A model generated the notes under the pieces. The model searched no databases. It worked only from the letters and a program-made list of their open reading frames with translations, and was not told the DNA's origin. This document shows, piece by piece, positions 7,406 through 13,409 of a DNA stretch of 13,587 bases. Source of the DNA: Paracoccaceae bacterium (GTDB lineage Bacteria > Pseudomonadota > Alphaproteobacteria > Rhodobacterales > Rhodobacteraceae); the NCBI GenBank assembly GCA_027069385.1, contig JALXER010000286.1, positions 1-13,587 of the forward strand. Reading direction: 5' to 3'. The translations under genes were made by a program, and so were the position numbers. Each line of letters begins with the position of its first letter. Position 1 is the stretch's first letter.

Positions 7406-8238
7406 GCGGACAAAACGGCCTGACGCAAGCCGTCATCAACCTCGGGACGTGGGCCAAACCACGTTTCAAAGCCCGGCACGCCCTGATGCAGCAGCATGCC
7501 CAGCCCATCGACACAGCAAAGCCCGCGTTCTTGCGCCATGGCCAGAAACGGGGTGTGTAGTGGCGTGTAGACGATATCGCAAACGGTAGCATCACCGGGC
7601 GCCGCATCAAGGTTCATATGCAGTTCCGGCTGGCCCTCCATCCCTAAAGAGGTGGTGTTGACGATGGTCATGACCCCGTCCACCGCATCCGAGGCACGAT
7701 TCCAGTCAACCACCTGAACCCTGGCCCCGAAATGCTCGGCCAGCAGATCGGCACGCTGGCGGGTGCGGTTGGTCAGGCGAAGCTCGGGTACACCGGCATT
7801 CAACAACGCGGAAACAACCGCCCGCGCCGCGCCGCCCGCGCCAATCACCAGCGCCGGTCCCGACCCCGCGTTCCAGTCAGGCGCATACTGGCGCATATTT
7901 TCGATAAAGCCGTAACCGTCTGTATTATCACCATGAATCGTCCCATCCGCCCGAAAGGTCAGGGTGTTGACAGCGCCGATCAGCGCGGCCCTGTCCGAGA
8001 CCGTATCGGCAATATTCAACGCCGAAACCTTGTGCGGAATGGTAACGTTAACCCCCTTGAAACCCAGTTTTTGCAACCCGCGAATCCCGTCGGTAAAATC
8101 CGCCGGTGCAAGCGAGATAGGCACATAAAACCCGCCAATTTCGTATCGTTTCAACCAGTATCCATGCAGAACCGGCGAGCGGCTATGCCCGATCGGAAAG
8201 CCGATCACGCCGGCCAAGGGGGGTGCTGTATCAGTCAT
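7402..8238 (-). CDS. aroE: Shikimate dehydrogenase (NADP+)
   Basis: Reduces 3-dehydroshikimate to shikimate with NADPH in aromatic amino acid synthesis. 278 residues. Visible motifs: the substrate-binding GFPIGHSRSPVLH (13-25), NVTIPHK with catalytic Lys70, DNTDGYGF with Asp107, the nucleotide-binding GAGGAARA (133-140), NTTSLGM, DIVYTPLHTPFL, and a C-terminal LLHQGVPGFETWFG segment. The start at 8238 is chosen because its ATG overlaps the maf stop (ATGA, 8238-8235), the same arrangement as the next junction; the in-frame TTG at 8247 would only add three residues. It is second in the operon that reads away from the proposed origin. Confidence 0.96.
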   Translation of the reverse strand: MTDTAPPLAGVIGFPIGHSRSPVLHGYWLKRYEIGGFYVPISLAPADFTDGIRGLQKLGFKGVNVTIPHKVSALNIADTVSDRAALIGAVNTLTFRADGTIHGDNTDGYGFIENMRQYAPDWNAGSGPALVIGAGGAARAVVSALLNAGVPELRLTNRTRQRADLLAEHFGARVQVVDWNRASDAVDGVMTIVNTTSLGMEGQPELHMNLDAAPGDATVCDIVYTPLHTPFLAMAQERGLCCVDGLGMLLHQGVPGFETWFGPRPEVDDGLRQAVLSA

Positions 8239-8831
8239 GTCAAACAAAATCCGCGTTGACGTAAGAATTCCAAAAGCGCTAACAGGGGCAAGCCCAATAC
8301 GGTAAAATAGTCCCCTTTGACCGACAAAAACAACTGTGCGCCGCTGGATTCGAGTTTATATCCGCCAACTGTGGTAAACAGGTCGCCATCGTTGCGGTCC
8401 AGATACTCGGTCAGAAAGCGGTCGGAAAAGGCGCGCATGGTCAGTTCCGCGCTGGATGTATGGGCCCATATGCTGACCCCGTTTTCAACGACCACCGCCG
8501 AGGAAATCAGTTGGTGAGTAGAATCGCGCAATGATAACAGTTGCTTACGAATCTCTTGCCGAGAGGTTGCCTTGCTAAGAATCCGGCCATTATGCACCAG
8601 CACCTGATCGGCACCAAGGATAATGCGGTCCGCGAACCGGTGAGAAAGCTGCCTTGCCTTGGAAAATGCCAGTTCCTTTGCAATGTCTGCCGGTGAAACC
8701 CCCTGCGCAGTCAGGGTTGCCTTTATGGCCTGTTCATCGATAGTTGCGGCGTGGGCTTCGACGGACACACCGGCATCTGTCAGCATTTTGATGCGGGTTT
8801 TTGATCCGGTAGCAAGTAAAATCGGCTGCAT
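8235..8831 (-). CDS. maf: Maf family nucleotide pyrophosphatase (YceF-like)
   Basis: Predicted house-cleaning enzyme that hydrolyses non-canonical or methylated nucleoside triphosphates to monophosphates. 198 residues. Visible motifs: LLATGSKTR (5-13, the phosphate-binding ASxSPRR equivalent), the catalytic-Asp region ILGADQVL (71-78), GGYKLESSG (157-164) and GDYFTVLGLPLLALLEFLR (173-191). The GADQ and GDYFT forms resemble the YceF-like (m7GTP-type) subgroup more than the YhdE type, but substrate is inferred. The start at 8831 is chosen because GGGA lies about 7 bases upstream and the protein begins as homologues do; the longer frame from 8861 adds ten residues that overlap the DnaA-box region. 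It is the first gene of the leftward operon, next to the proposed origin. Confidence 0.92.
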   Translation of the reverse strand: MQPILLATGSKTRIKMLTDAGVSVEAHAATIDEQAIKATLTAQGVSPADIAKELAFSKARQLSHRFADRIILGADQVLVHNGRILSKATSRQEIRKQLLSLRDSTHQLISSAVVVENGVSIWAHTSSAELTMRAFSDRFLTEYLDRNDGDLFTTVGGYKLESSGAQLFLSVKGDYFTVLGLPLLALLEFLRQRGFCLT

Positions 8832-8849
8832 ATTCTGTCCCGATCGGGT

Positions 8850-8858
8850 TGGGGATAA
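8850..8858 (-). promoter_or_regulatory. DnaA box, one mismatch
   Basis: The plus strand reads TGGGGATAA, so the minus strand reads TTATCCCCA, 8 of 9 against TTATCCACA. It is 18 bases upstream of the maf start codon, so DnaA bound here could also affect maf operon transcription. Confidence 0.55.
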
Positions 8859-8876
8859 CATGTGGAAAGATCAGCA

Positions 8877-8885
8877 TTATCCACA
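8877..8885 (+). promoter_or_regulatory. DnaA box, perfect consensus
   Basis: TTATCCACA, 9 of 9 match to the consensus high-affinity DnaA box, in the maf-hemE intergenic region. Confidence 0.85.
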
Positions 8886-8980
8886 TACCAGTTTAGAATA
8901 TGGGCCGCGTTCAAGTAAACCCGGATTCCGTTCATCGGGTTATCCTGTGTGACCAAATGAACCGGTTGAATCTTTGCGGT

Positions 8981-8989
8981 TGTGGATAA
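8981..8989 (-). promoter_or_regulatory. DnaA box, perfect consensus
   Basis: TGTGGATAA on the plus strand, the exact reverse complement of TTATCCACA. It faces the box at 8877-8885 from 104 bases away (first base to first base), giving an inverted pair. Confidence 0.85.
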
Positions 8990-9054
8990 GCCGGTTTCAT
9001 GAAAAAACCGCCTTTGAAATAACGGATGTATTCGGGGATTCCTCGGGGCGCAAA

Positions 9055-9063
9055 TGTGGAAAA
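9055..9063 (-). promoter_or_regulatory. DnaA box, one mismatch, next to a palindrome
   Basis: TGTGGAAAA on the plus strand (TTTTCCACA on the minus), 8 of 9 against the strict consensus and a full match to the relaxed TTWTNCACA. Its last three bases overlap the palindrome at 9061-9078. It is the box closest to the A/T run, about 65 bases away. Confidence 0.65.
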
Positions 9064-9078
9064 ATCATGTATGATTTT
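9061..9078. repeat. Perfect 18-base palindrome in the origin region
   Basis: AAAATCAT-GT-ATGATTTT: 8-base arms with a 2-base spacer. It has the form of a dimeric DNA-binding protein site or a short cruciform. It is also enclosed by a second inverted pair, CGGGGATT (9033-9040) and AATCCCCG (9090-9097). No known regulator is assigned. Confidence 0.6.
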
Positions 9079-9127
9079 CGAAACCCGGTAATCCCCGTCA
9101 TTCACCCTGACCTAAAACAACAACTAC

Positions 9128-9151
9128 TTTTTAAATATATTTATTTATTAA
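9128..9151. other. A/T-only run, probable duplex unwinding element
   Basis: Twenty-four bases without a single G or C, in a wider AT-rich stretch from 9111. It contains TTTTTAAATATATTTATTTA. It sits at the hemE end of the DnaA-box cluster, one base before the GTGGGGAG that carries the hemE ribosome site. By position and composition it would be the melting region of the origin; it may also serve as the -10 side of a hemE promoter (CTGACC-N17-TTTAAA is a weak candidate, 9107-9135). Confidence 0.6.
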
Positions 9152-9166
9152 GTGGGGAGAAAAATT

Positions 9167-10198
9167 ATGGGAAATCCCAAAAAACTGCTGAATGTTCTTG
9201 CAGGAAATACCGAGAAGACGCCTCCGGTATGGATGATGCGCCAAGCGGGGCGGTATTTGCCCGAATACCGCGAAGTACGCAAGAATGCGGGTGGGTTTCT
9301 TGACCTGTGCTATAATCCTGATTTCGCCACCGAGGTAACCTTGCAGCCGATACGCCGGTTCGGGTTTGATGCGGCAATCCTGTTTGCCGATATTTTGCTG
9401 GTTCCCCAGGCAATGGGTATGAAGCTGTGGTTTGCCGAGGGCGAAGGGCCGCGGCTGGAACCGGTAAGCGATTTGCAAGCCATCGAAGCGCTGAAACCGG
9501 CCGAGGCAATTCATGATACGCTGGCACCGGTCTATGAGACGGTAAAACGTCTGGCGGCTGAACTGCCCAAGGAAACCACGTTGATCGGCTTTGCCGGTGC
9601 GCCGTGGACCGTGGCGACCTATATGGTTGCCGGTCGCGGCAGCCCGGATCAGGCGGTGGCGCGGCAGATGATGTTTGGTGATGAAGTTGCGTTTTCTCGG
9701 TTGATCGACAAGGTAACCGAGGCAACGATTGAATATCTGGCGCGGCAGGTTCAGGCGGGGGCCGAGGTGATCAAACTGTTTGACAGCTGGGCGGGCACCT
9801 TGTCGGGGTCGTATTTCGAGAAATACGCGCTGAAACCCGCCGTGACCATTGCCACCGAGTTGAAGCGACGCTTTCCGGGTTTGCCGGTTATCGGGTTTCC
9901 GCGCGGAGCAGGGGGTGGTTATGTGCAGTTTGCCGATGCGGGGTGCTTTGACGGGCTGGCGCTGGACAGCTCGGTGCCGGCGGGCTGGGCAAGGGATGTG
10001 TTGCAGCCAAAGCTGGCCGTGCAAGGCAACCTTGACCCGATGCACCTGATTACCGGCGGGGATGCGCTGGAGAACGAAACACGTCGCTTGGTGGATATTC
10101 TGGGCGAGGGGCCGTTTATCTTTAATCTTGGTCACGGAATCACGCCGCAGGGCAAGCCGGAAAATGTGGAAAAGATGTTGAGCGTAATTCGAGGGTAA
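9167..10198 (+). CDS. hemE: Uroporphyrinogen decarboxylase
   Basis: Decarboxylates the four acetate side chains of uroporphyrinogen III to give coproporphyrinogen III in heme (and, where present, chlorophyll-type) synthesis; cytoplasmic. 343 residues, usual length. Visible motifs: PVWMMRQAGRYLPEYR (20-35, the substrate-binding arginines), FADILLVP with the key Asp75 (73-80), GFAGAPWTVATYM, GFPRGAG and the C-terminal VQGNLDP...FNLGHGITP. The start at 9167 is chosen because GGGGAG (9154-9159) lies 7 bases upstream; the in-frame GTG at 9152 would lie on top of that site. It is the first gene right of the proposed origin, and hemJ follows after 4 bases. Confidence 0.98.
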   Translation: MGNPKKLLNVLAGNTEKTPPVWMMRQAGRYLPEYREVRKNAGGFLDLCYNPDFATEVTLQPIRRFGFDAAILFADILLVPQAMGMKLWFAEGEGPRLEPVSDLQAIEALKPAEAIHDTLAPVYETVKRLAAELPKETTLIGFAGAPWTVATYMVAGRGSPDQAVARQMMFGDEVAFSRLIDKVTEATIEYLARQVQAGAEVIKLFDSWAGTLSGSYFEKYALKPAVTIATELKRRFPGLPVIGFPRGAGGGYVQFADAGCFDGLALDSSVPAGWARDVLQPKLAVQGNLDPMHLITGGDALENETRRLVDILGEGPFIFNLGHGITPQGKPENVEKMLSVIRG

Positions 10199-10202
10199 GC
10201 CT

Positions 10203-10655
10203 ATGCTGGACCTATTAAGTGATTGGTATTTATGGACTAAATCCATACACGTTATTTCGGTAATCAGCTGGATGGCCGGTATGTTCTATCTGCCGCGCCT
10301 GTTTGTTTACCATGCAGAGCGGGCCAAGCCGGGTTCGGAGCTTTCGGAAACCTTCAAGGTGATGGAGCATAAATTGATGCGCTATATCATCAATCCGGCG
10401 ATGATCAGCACCTGGATTTTTGGCCTGTTGCTGGTTTTTACCCCCGGTGTGATCGATTGGAGCGAGTATTGGCCATGGGTCAAGGCAACCATGGTTACGC
10501 TGATGAGCGCCTTTCACGGGTGGCTATCGACGCGCAGGCGAGAGTTTTTTCGGGACGAGAACACCCGATCGGGGCGGACCTATAGAATGGCGAACGAGAT
10601 CCCGACCTTGCTGATGCTGGTGATTGTTATCATGGTGATTGTTAAACCTTTCTAA
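10203..10655 (+). CDS. hemJ: HemJ, protoporphyrinogen oxidase (membrane)
   Basis: Oxidises protoporphyrinogen IX to protoporphyrin IX, the step before iron insertion; an integral membrane b-type heme enzyme that replaces HemG/HemY in many alphaproteobacteria. 150 residues with about four membrane segments. The N-terminal family signature is clear: TKSIHVISVISWMAGMFYLPRLFVYH (12-37), including conserved His16, Trp23 and Arg32, then MEHKLMRYIINPAM and a C-terminal NEIPTLLMLVIVIMVIVKPF. GAGGG inside the end of hemE lies 7 bases before the ATG and the gap to hemE is 4 bases, so the two heme genes are coupled. HemE and HemJ act three and one steps before heme, respectively. Confidence 0.95.
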   Translation: MLDLLSDWYLWTKSIHVISVISWMAGMFYLPRLFVYHAERAKPGSELSETFKVMEHKLMRYIINPAMISTWIFGLLLVFTPGVIDWSEYWPWVKATMVTLMSAFHGWLSTRRREFFRDENTRSGRTYRMANEIPTLLMLVIVIMVIVKPF

Positions 10656-10660
10656 AGGTT
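10645..10660. repeat. Short inverted repeat at the hemJ stop
   Basis: AACCTTT-CT-AAAGGTT, perfect 7-base arms around the hemJ stop codon (TAA at 10653-10655). It could form a weak 6-bp hairpin with a TCTA loop, but the following CATTTGACAAAT is not a good terminator tail. I regard it as a weak terminator candidate at best. Confidence 0.3.
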
Positions 10661-10663
10661 CAT

Positions 10664-10692
10664 TTGACAAATTCGCCAGAATCACGTTTAAC
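10664..10692 (+). promoter_or_regulatory. Probable sigma-70-type promoter of rho
   Basis: Perfect -35 TTGACA (10664-10669), a 17-base spacer, then TTTAAC (10687-10692, 4 of 6 to TATAAT). Predicted start of transcription is near 10699, giving a leader of about 70 bases before rho. The leader contains a GC hairpin CGGGC-TTT-GCCCG (10743-10755) just before the ribosome site, which might modulate rho expression. The promoter means rho need not depend on hemE-hemJ transcription. Confidence 0.55.
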
Positions 10693-10769
10693 AACGTCGC
10701 GGTGGCTGTTCTGGCCCGATTACGCACCTTCTAAATTGATAACGGGCTTTGCCCGAATGGATGTACCTT

Positions 10770-12053
10770 ATGCAAGATTTGTCTCAAATCGAACAATTGT
10801 CCTTGGCCGAGTTAAAGGCCAAATCACCGTCTGACTTGCTGCACATGGCTGAAGAACTGGAAATCGAGAACGCAACGACGATGCGTAAAGGCGATATGAT
10901 GTTCTCTATCCTCAAGGAAATGGCCGAGGACGGGGTAGAGATTTCGGGTGATGGCGTGTTGGAGGTGCTTCAGGACGGATTCGGGTTTTTGCGCTCGCCG
11001 GGGGCGAATTATCTGTCGGGGCCGGATGATATTTATGTGTCGCCGGTGATGATCAGAAAGCACAGCCTGCGCACCGGTGATACGGTGGACGGGGTGATTT
11101 CGGCACCCAAAGACGGCGAGAAATACTTTGGTCTGGTTTCGGTGACGCAGATCAATTTCCAGAGTCCCGAAGACGCCAAGCACAAGATCCACTTTGATAA
11201 TCTGACCCCGCTTTATCCTGATGAGCGGTTCAAACTGGAGATCGAGGACCCGACCATCAAGGATAAAACCGCGCGGGTGATTGACCTGGTGGCACCGATT
11301 GGCAAGGGGCAACGTTGTTTGATCGTGGCGCCGCCAAGAACCGGTAAGACCATGATTTTGCAGAATATTGCGCACTCTATCGAGCATAATCACCCCGAGT
11401 GTTTTTTGATTGTATTGTTGGTTGACGAACGGCCGGAAGAGGTGACGGATATGCAGCGCTCGGTGAAGGGCGAGGTGGTTTCCTCGACCTTTGACGAACC
11501 GGCGACGCGGCATGTTGCGGTGGCCGAAATGGTGATTGAAAAGGCAAAACGGCTGGTAGAGCAGAAACGCGATGTGGTGATTTTGCTGGATTCGATTACC
11601 CGTCTGGGCCGGGCGTTCAACACGGTCGTGCCTTCGTCGGGCAAGGTGCTGACCGGCGGGGTAGACGCCAATGCCTTGCAACGGCCAAAACGGTTTTTCG
11701 GGGCGGCGCGCAAGATCGAGGAAGGCGGGTCACTGACCATTATCGCGACGGCGCTGATTGATACTGGCAGCCGGATGGACGAGGTTATTTTCGAGGAATT
11801 CAAAGGGACCGGTAACTCGGAAATCGTGCTGGATCGCAAGGTTGCGGATAAACGGGTTTATCCGGCCATCGATATTTTGAAATCGGGCACCCGCAAAGAA
11901 GACCTGCTGGTGGACAAGGGCGATCTGACCAAGACCTTTGTATTGCGGCGGATTTTGAATCCCATGGGCACAACGGATGCCATCGAATTTTTGTTAAGCA
12001 AGCTGAAACAGACCAAAACCAACGCCGAGTTCTTTGATTCTATGAATACCTAA
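10770..12053 (+). CDS. rho: Transcription termination factor Rho
   Basis: Hexameric RNA helicase that ends transcription at rut sites. 427 residues (E. coli 419). Domains: the N-terminal helical part (about 8-55, SLAELKAKSPSDLL...MRKGDMMF), the cold-shock-like RNA-binding fold with DGFGFLR (69-75) and DDIYVSP (86-92), and the RecA-like ATPase with Walker A PPRTGKT (188-194), the VDERPEEVTDM segment, Walker B ILLDS (271-275) and the Q/R-loop regions LTGGVDANALQRPKRFFGAARKIEEGG and FKGTGNSE. The start at 10770 is chosen because GGA (10758-10760) is 9 bases upstream. The ATG at 10761 and TTG at 10749 are in frame but poorly placed. Rho often controls its own level; the leader hairpin noted upstream may take part, which is a guess. 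Confidence 0.97.
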   Translation: MQDLSQIEQLSLAELKAKSPSDLLHMAEELEIENATTMRKGDMMFSILKEMAEDGVEISGDGVLEVLQDGFGFLRSPGANYLSGPDDIYVSPVMIRKHSLRTGDTVDGVISAPKDGEKYFGLVSVTQINFQSPEDAKHKIHFDNLTPLYPDERFKLEIEDPTIKDKTARVIDLVAPIGKGQRCLIVAPPRTGKTMILQNIAHSIEHNHPECFLIVLLVDERPEEVTDMQRSVKGEVVSSTFDEPATRHVAVAEMVIEKAKRLVEQKRDVVILLDSITRLGRAFNTVVPSSGKVLTGGVDANALQRPKRFFGAARKIEEGGSLTIIATALIDTGSRMDEVIFEEFKGTGNSEIVLDRKVADKRVYPAIDILKSGTRKEDLLVDKGDLTKTFVLRRILNPMGTTDAIEFLLSKLKQTKTNAEFFDSMNT

Positions 12054-12071
12054 CATATTGTTATTGTTAGG
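12049..12071 (+). repeat. Hairpin at the rho-mnmE junction
   Basis: CCTAACA (12049-12055) pairs perfectly with TGTTAGG (12065-12071) around a 9-base AT-rich loop, followed by TTTGGG. It covers the rho stop codon. With an AT-rich stem and only three T's it is at most a weak terminator or attenuator; alternatively it protects the rho mRNA end. No separate mnmE promoter is evident in the remaining 13 bases. Confidence 0.35.
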
Positions 12072-12084
12072 TTTGGGTGGATAA

Positions 12085-13389
12085 ATGGCGCATGAAGAAA
12101 CGATATTTGCCTTGGCTTCGGCGCGGGGTCGGGCAGGTGTTGCGATTGTGCGGATCTCGGGCCCGAAGGCGTGGAATGCGGGTAGGGATTTGGCTGGAAA
12201 GCTGCCGGTGGCGCGGGTAGCGGCGCTAAGAACCTTGCGGGATCCGGACGGCCAAGCACTGGATCAGGCGCTTGTTCTGGTGTTTGAAGCGGATTCCAGC
12301 TTTACCGGAGAGCCGGTGGTTGAGTTGCATCTACATGGTGGACCGGCGGTGGTGAATGCGGTGCTGGCGGCTTTGCGCGTGATCCCGGGATTGCGTATGG
12401 CCGAGGCGGGCGAGTTTACCCGTCGGGCGCTGGAAAACGGGCGTATGGATTTGCCGCAGGTCGAGGGTTTGGCAGATTTGCTGGCCGCAGAGACCGAAGC
12501 GCAGCGGGTACAGGCCTTGCAGGTGATGCAAGGGGAGTTGAGTCGCAAAGCCGAGCGATGGCGGGGGTGGCTGCTGCGGGCCATGGCACTTACCGAGGCT
12601 TATATTGATTTTTCGGAAGAAGATATACCTTTGGATTTAATGCCGGAAATTCAAAAGCTTATCGAGTCTACACGATTGGAAATAGCGCGGGAAATCGAGG
12701 GTGGCAAGGCAGCAAGGCAGGTTCGGGACGGGTTCGAGGTGGCAATTGTTGGCAAGCCGAATGTGGGTAAGTCGACATTGTTGAACGCCTTGGCGGGGCG
12801 GGATGCGGCGATCACGTCGGAGATCGAAGGTACCACACGCGACGTGATCGAGGTTCGTATGGAAGTGGGGGGATTTTCGGTTGTTTTTCTGGATTTGGCG
12901 GGGATCAGGCAAGGTGGTGACTCGATCGAGGTGATGGGCGTTGAACGGGCAGTGATGCGGGCGATGAATGCGGATCTTAGGCTGTTTCTGGTGCAAAACA
13001 TGGCTGAACTTTCAAGCCTTGGGGTGGCGCAGAAACCGGGGGATATTGTGTTGCGCGCTAAGGGCGATCTTGAACCAGATATGGAAAACGCGGTATCGGG
13101 GTTGACGGGGCTCGGCATTGACAGCCTGTTGTGCAGAATTTCGGAAACGCTGGAGGGGCGCGTTTCGGGTGCAAGCACAGTGATTCGTGAACGGCAAAGC
13201 AATGCGCTTCGGCGGGCGCTGGTCCGGCTTGACGAGGCGGAGTTGTTGGTAACCTCAGGAGACGATATATTCGAATTGATCGCGGAGGAAAATCGTGGTG
13301 CTGTTGCCGAGCTTGATAGTTTGATTGGAAAGGTGGATATTGAGGATGTGCTGGGGGAGATTTTCTCCAGCTTTTGTATCGGAAAATAG
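12085..13389 (+). CDS. mnmE: MnmE, tRNA modification GTPase
   Basis: With MnmG it installs the (carboxymethyl)aminomethyl group at C5 of the wobble uridine in certain tRNAs. 434 residues. Layout: an N-terminal tetrahydrofolate-binding domain (1-120, with ELHLHGG and AGEFTRRA), a helical domain, a G domain (about 216-360), and the C-terminal FCIGK with Cys431. G motifs: G1 GKPNVGKS (223-230), G2 GTTRD (249-253), G3 DLAG (270-273). The G4 position reads AKGD (325-328) where NKxD is expected, so the guanine-contacting Asn seems replaced by Ala. It follows rho by 31 bases and precedes mnmG by 3-12 bases, fitting the joint role. Third codon positions are G-rich (TTG, GGG, GCG) compared with hslU. 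Confidence 0.96.
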   Translation: MAHEETIFALASARGRAGVAIVRISGPKAWNAGRDLAGKLPVARVAALRTLRDPDGQALDQALVLVFEADSSFTGEPVVELHLHGGPAVVNAVLAALRVIPGLRMAEAGEFTRRALENGRMDLPQVEGLADLLAAETEAQRVQALQVMQGELSRKAERWRGWLLRAMALTEAYIDFSEEDIPLDLMPEIQKLIESTRLEIAREIEGGKAARQVRDGFEVAIVGKPNVGKSTLLNALAGRDAAITSEIEGTTRDVIEVRMEVGGFSVVFLDLAGIRQGGDSIEVMGVERAVMRAMNADLRLFLVQNMAELSSLGVAQKPGDIVLRAKGDLEPDMENAVSGLTGLGIDSLLCRISETLEGRVSGASTVIRERQSNALRRALVRLDEAELLVTSGDDIFELIAEENRGAVAELDSLIGKVDIEDVLGEIFSSFCIGK

Positions 13390-13393
13390 GGAT

Positions 13394-13409
13394 TGTTTCA
13401 CGTGAAACA
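13394..13409. other. parS: parS site (ParB/Spo0J chromosome partitioning)
   Basis: TGTTTCACGTGAAACA is a perfect 16-base palindrome and an exact match to the conserved bacterial parS consensus (TGTTNCACGTGAAACA). ParB clamps load at such sites and, with ParA, pull newly copied origins apart. It lies about 4.3 kb from the proposed oriC, within the usual origin-proximal zone, and overlaps the mnmG start codon. Confidence 0.93.

Larger units (their letters stand above)
8850..9151. other. oriC: Probable chromosomal replication origin (oriC)
   Basis: This is the only gene-free stretch over 300 bases in the window (8832-9166). It lies between divergent maf and hemE. It holds two perfect DnaA boxes (8877-8885 and 8981-8989), two with one mismatch (8850-8858 and 9055-9063), a weaker 7/9 match (TGTGGAAAG, 8861-8869), three GANTC sites, an 18-base palindrome, and a 24-base pure A/T run at one end that would suit duplex unwinding. 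The origins of Caulobacter crescentus and Rickettsia prowazekii are established to lie next to hemE, and the surrounding gene order is shared. Neighbouring genes on both sides read outward. I saw no TTAA-N7-TTAA CtrA sites, unlike Caulobacter. Exact limits are approximate, and origin function is inferred. Confidence 0.8.

Noticed and set aside
8918..8941. AACCCG...CGGGTT inverted repeat in the origin gap as a terminator for maf or hemE
   Set aside because: Six-base arms with a 12-base loop, no T-tract, and a position upstream of both divergent genes.
9128..9151. CtrA binding sites (TTAA-N7-TTAA) in the origin
   Set aside because: TTAA occurs at 9131 and 9148 but the spacing is 13 bases, not 7, so the Caulobacter-type site is absent.
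9152..9166. GTG at 9152 as the hemE start
   Set aside because: It overlaps the GGGGAG ribosome site that fits the ATG at 9167, and the added residues (GRKI) are not part of the family N-terminus.
9131..10246. Long minus-strand reading frame (371 codons) opposite hemE
   Set aside because: It mirrors hemE almost completely, gives a His/Arg/Gln-rich low-complexity type protein, and has no ribosome site; hemE is unmistakable.
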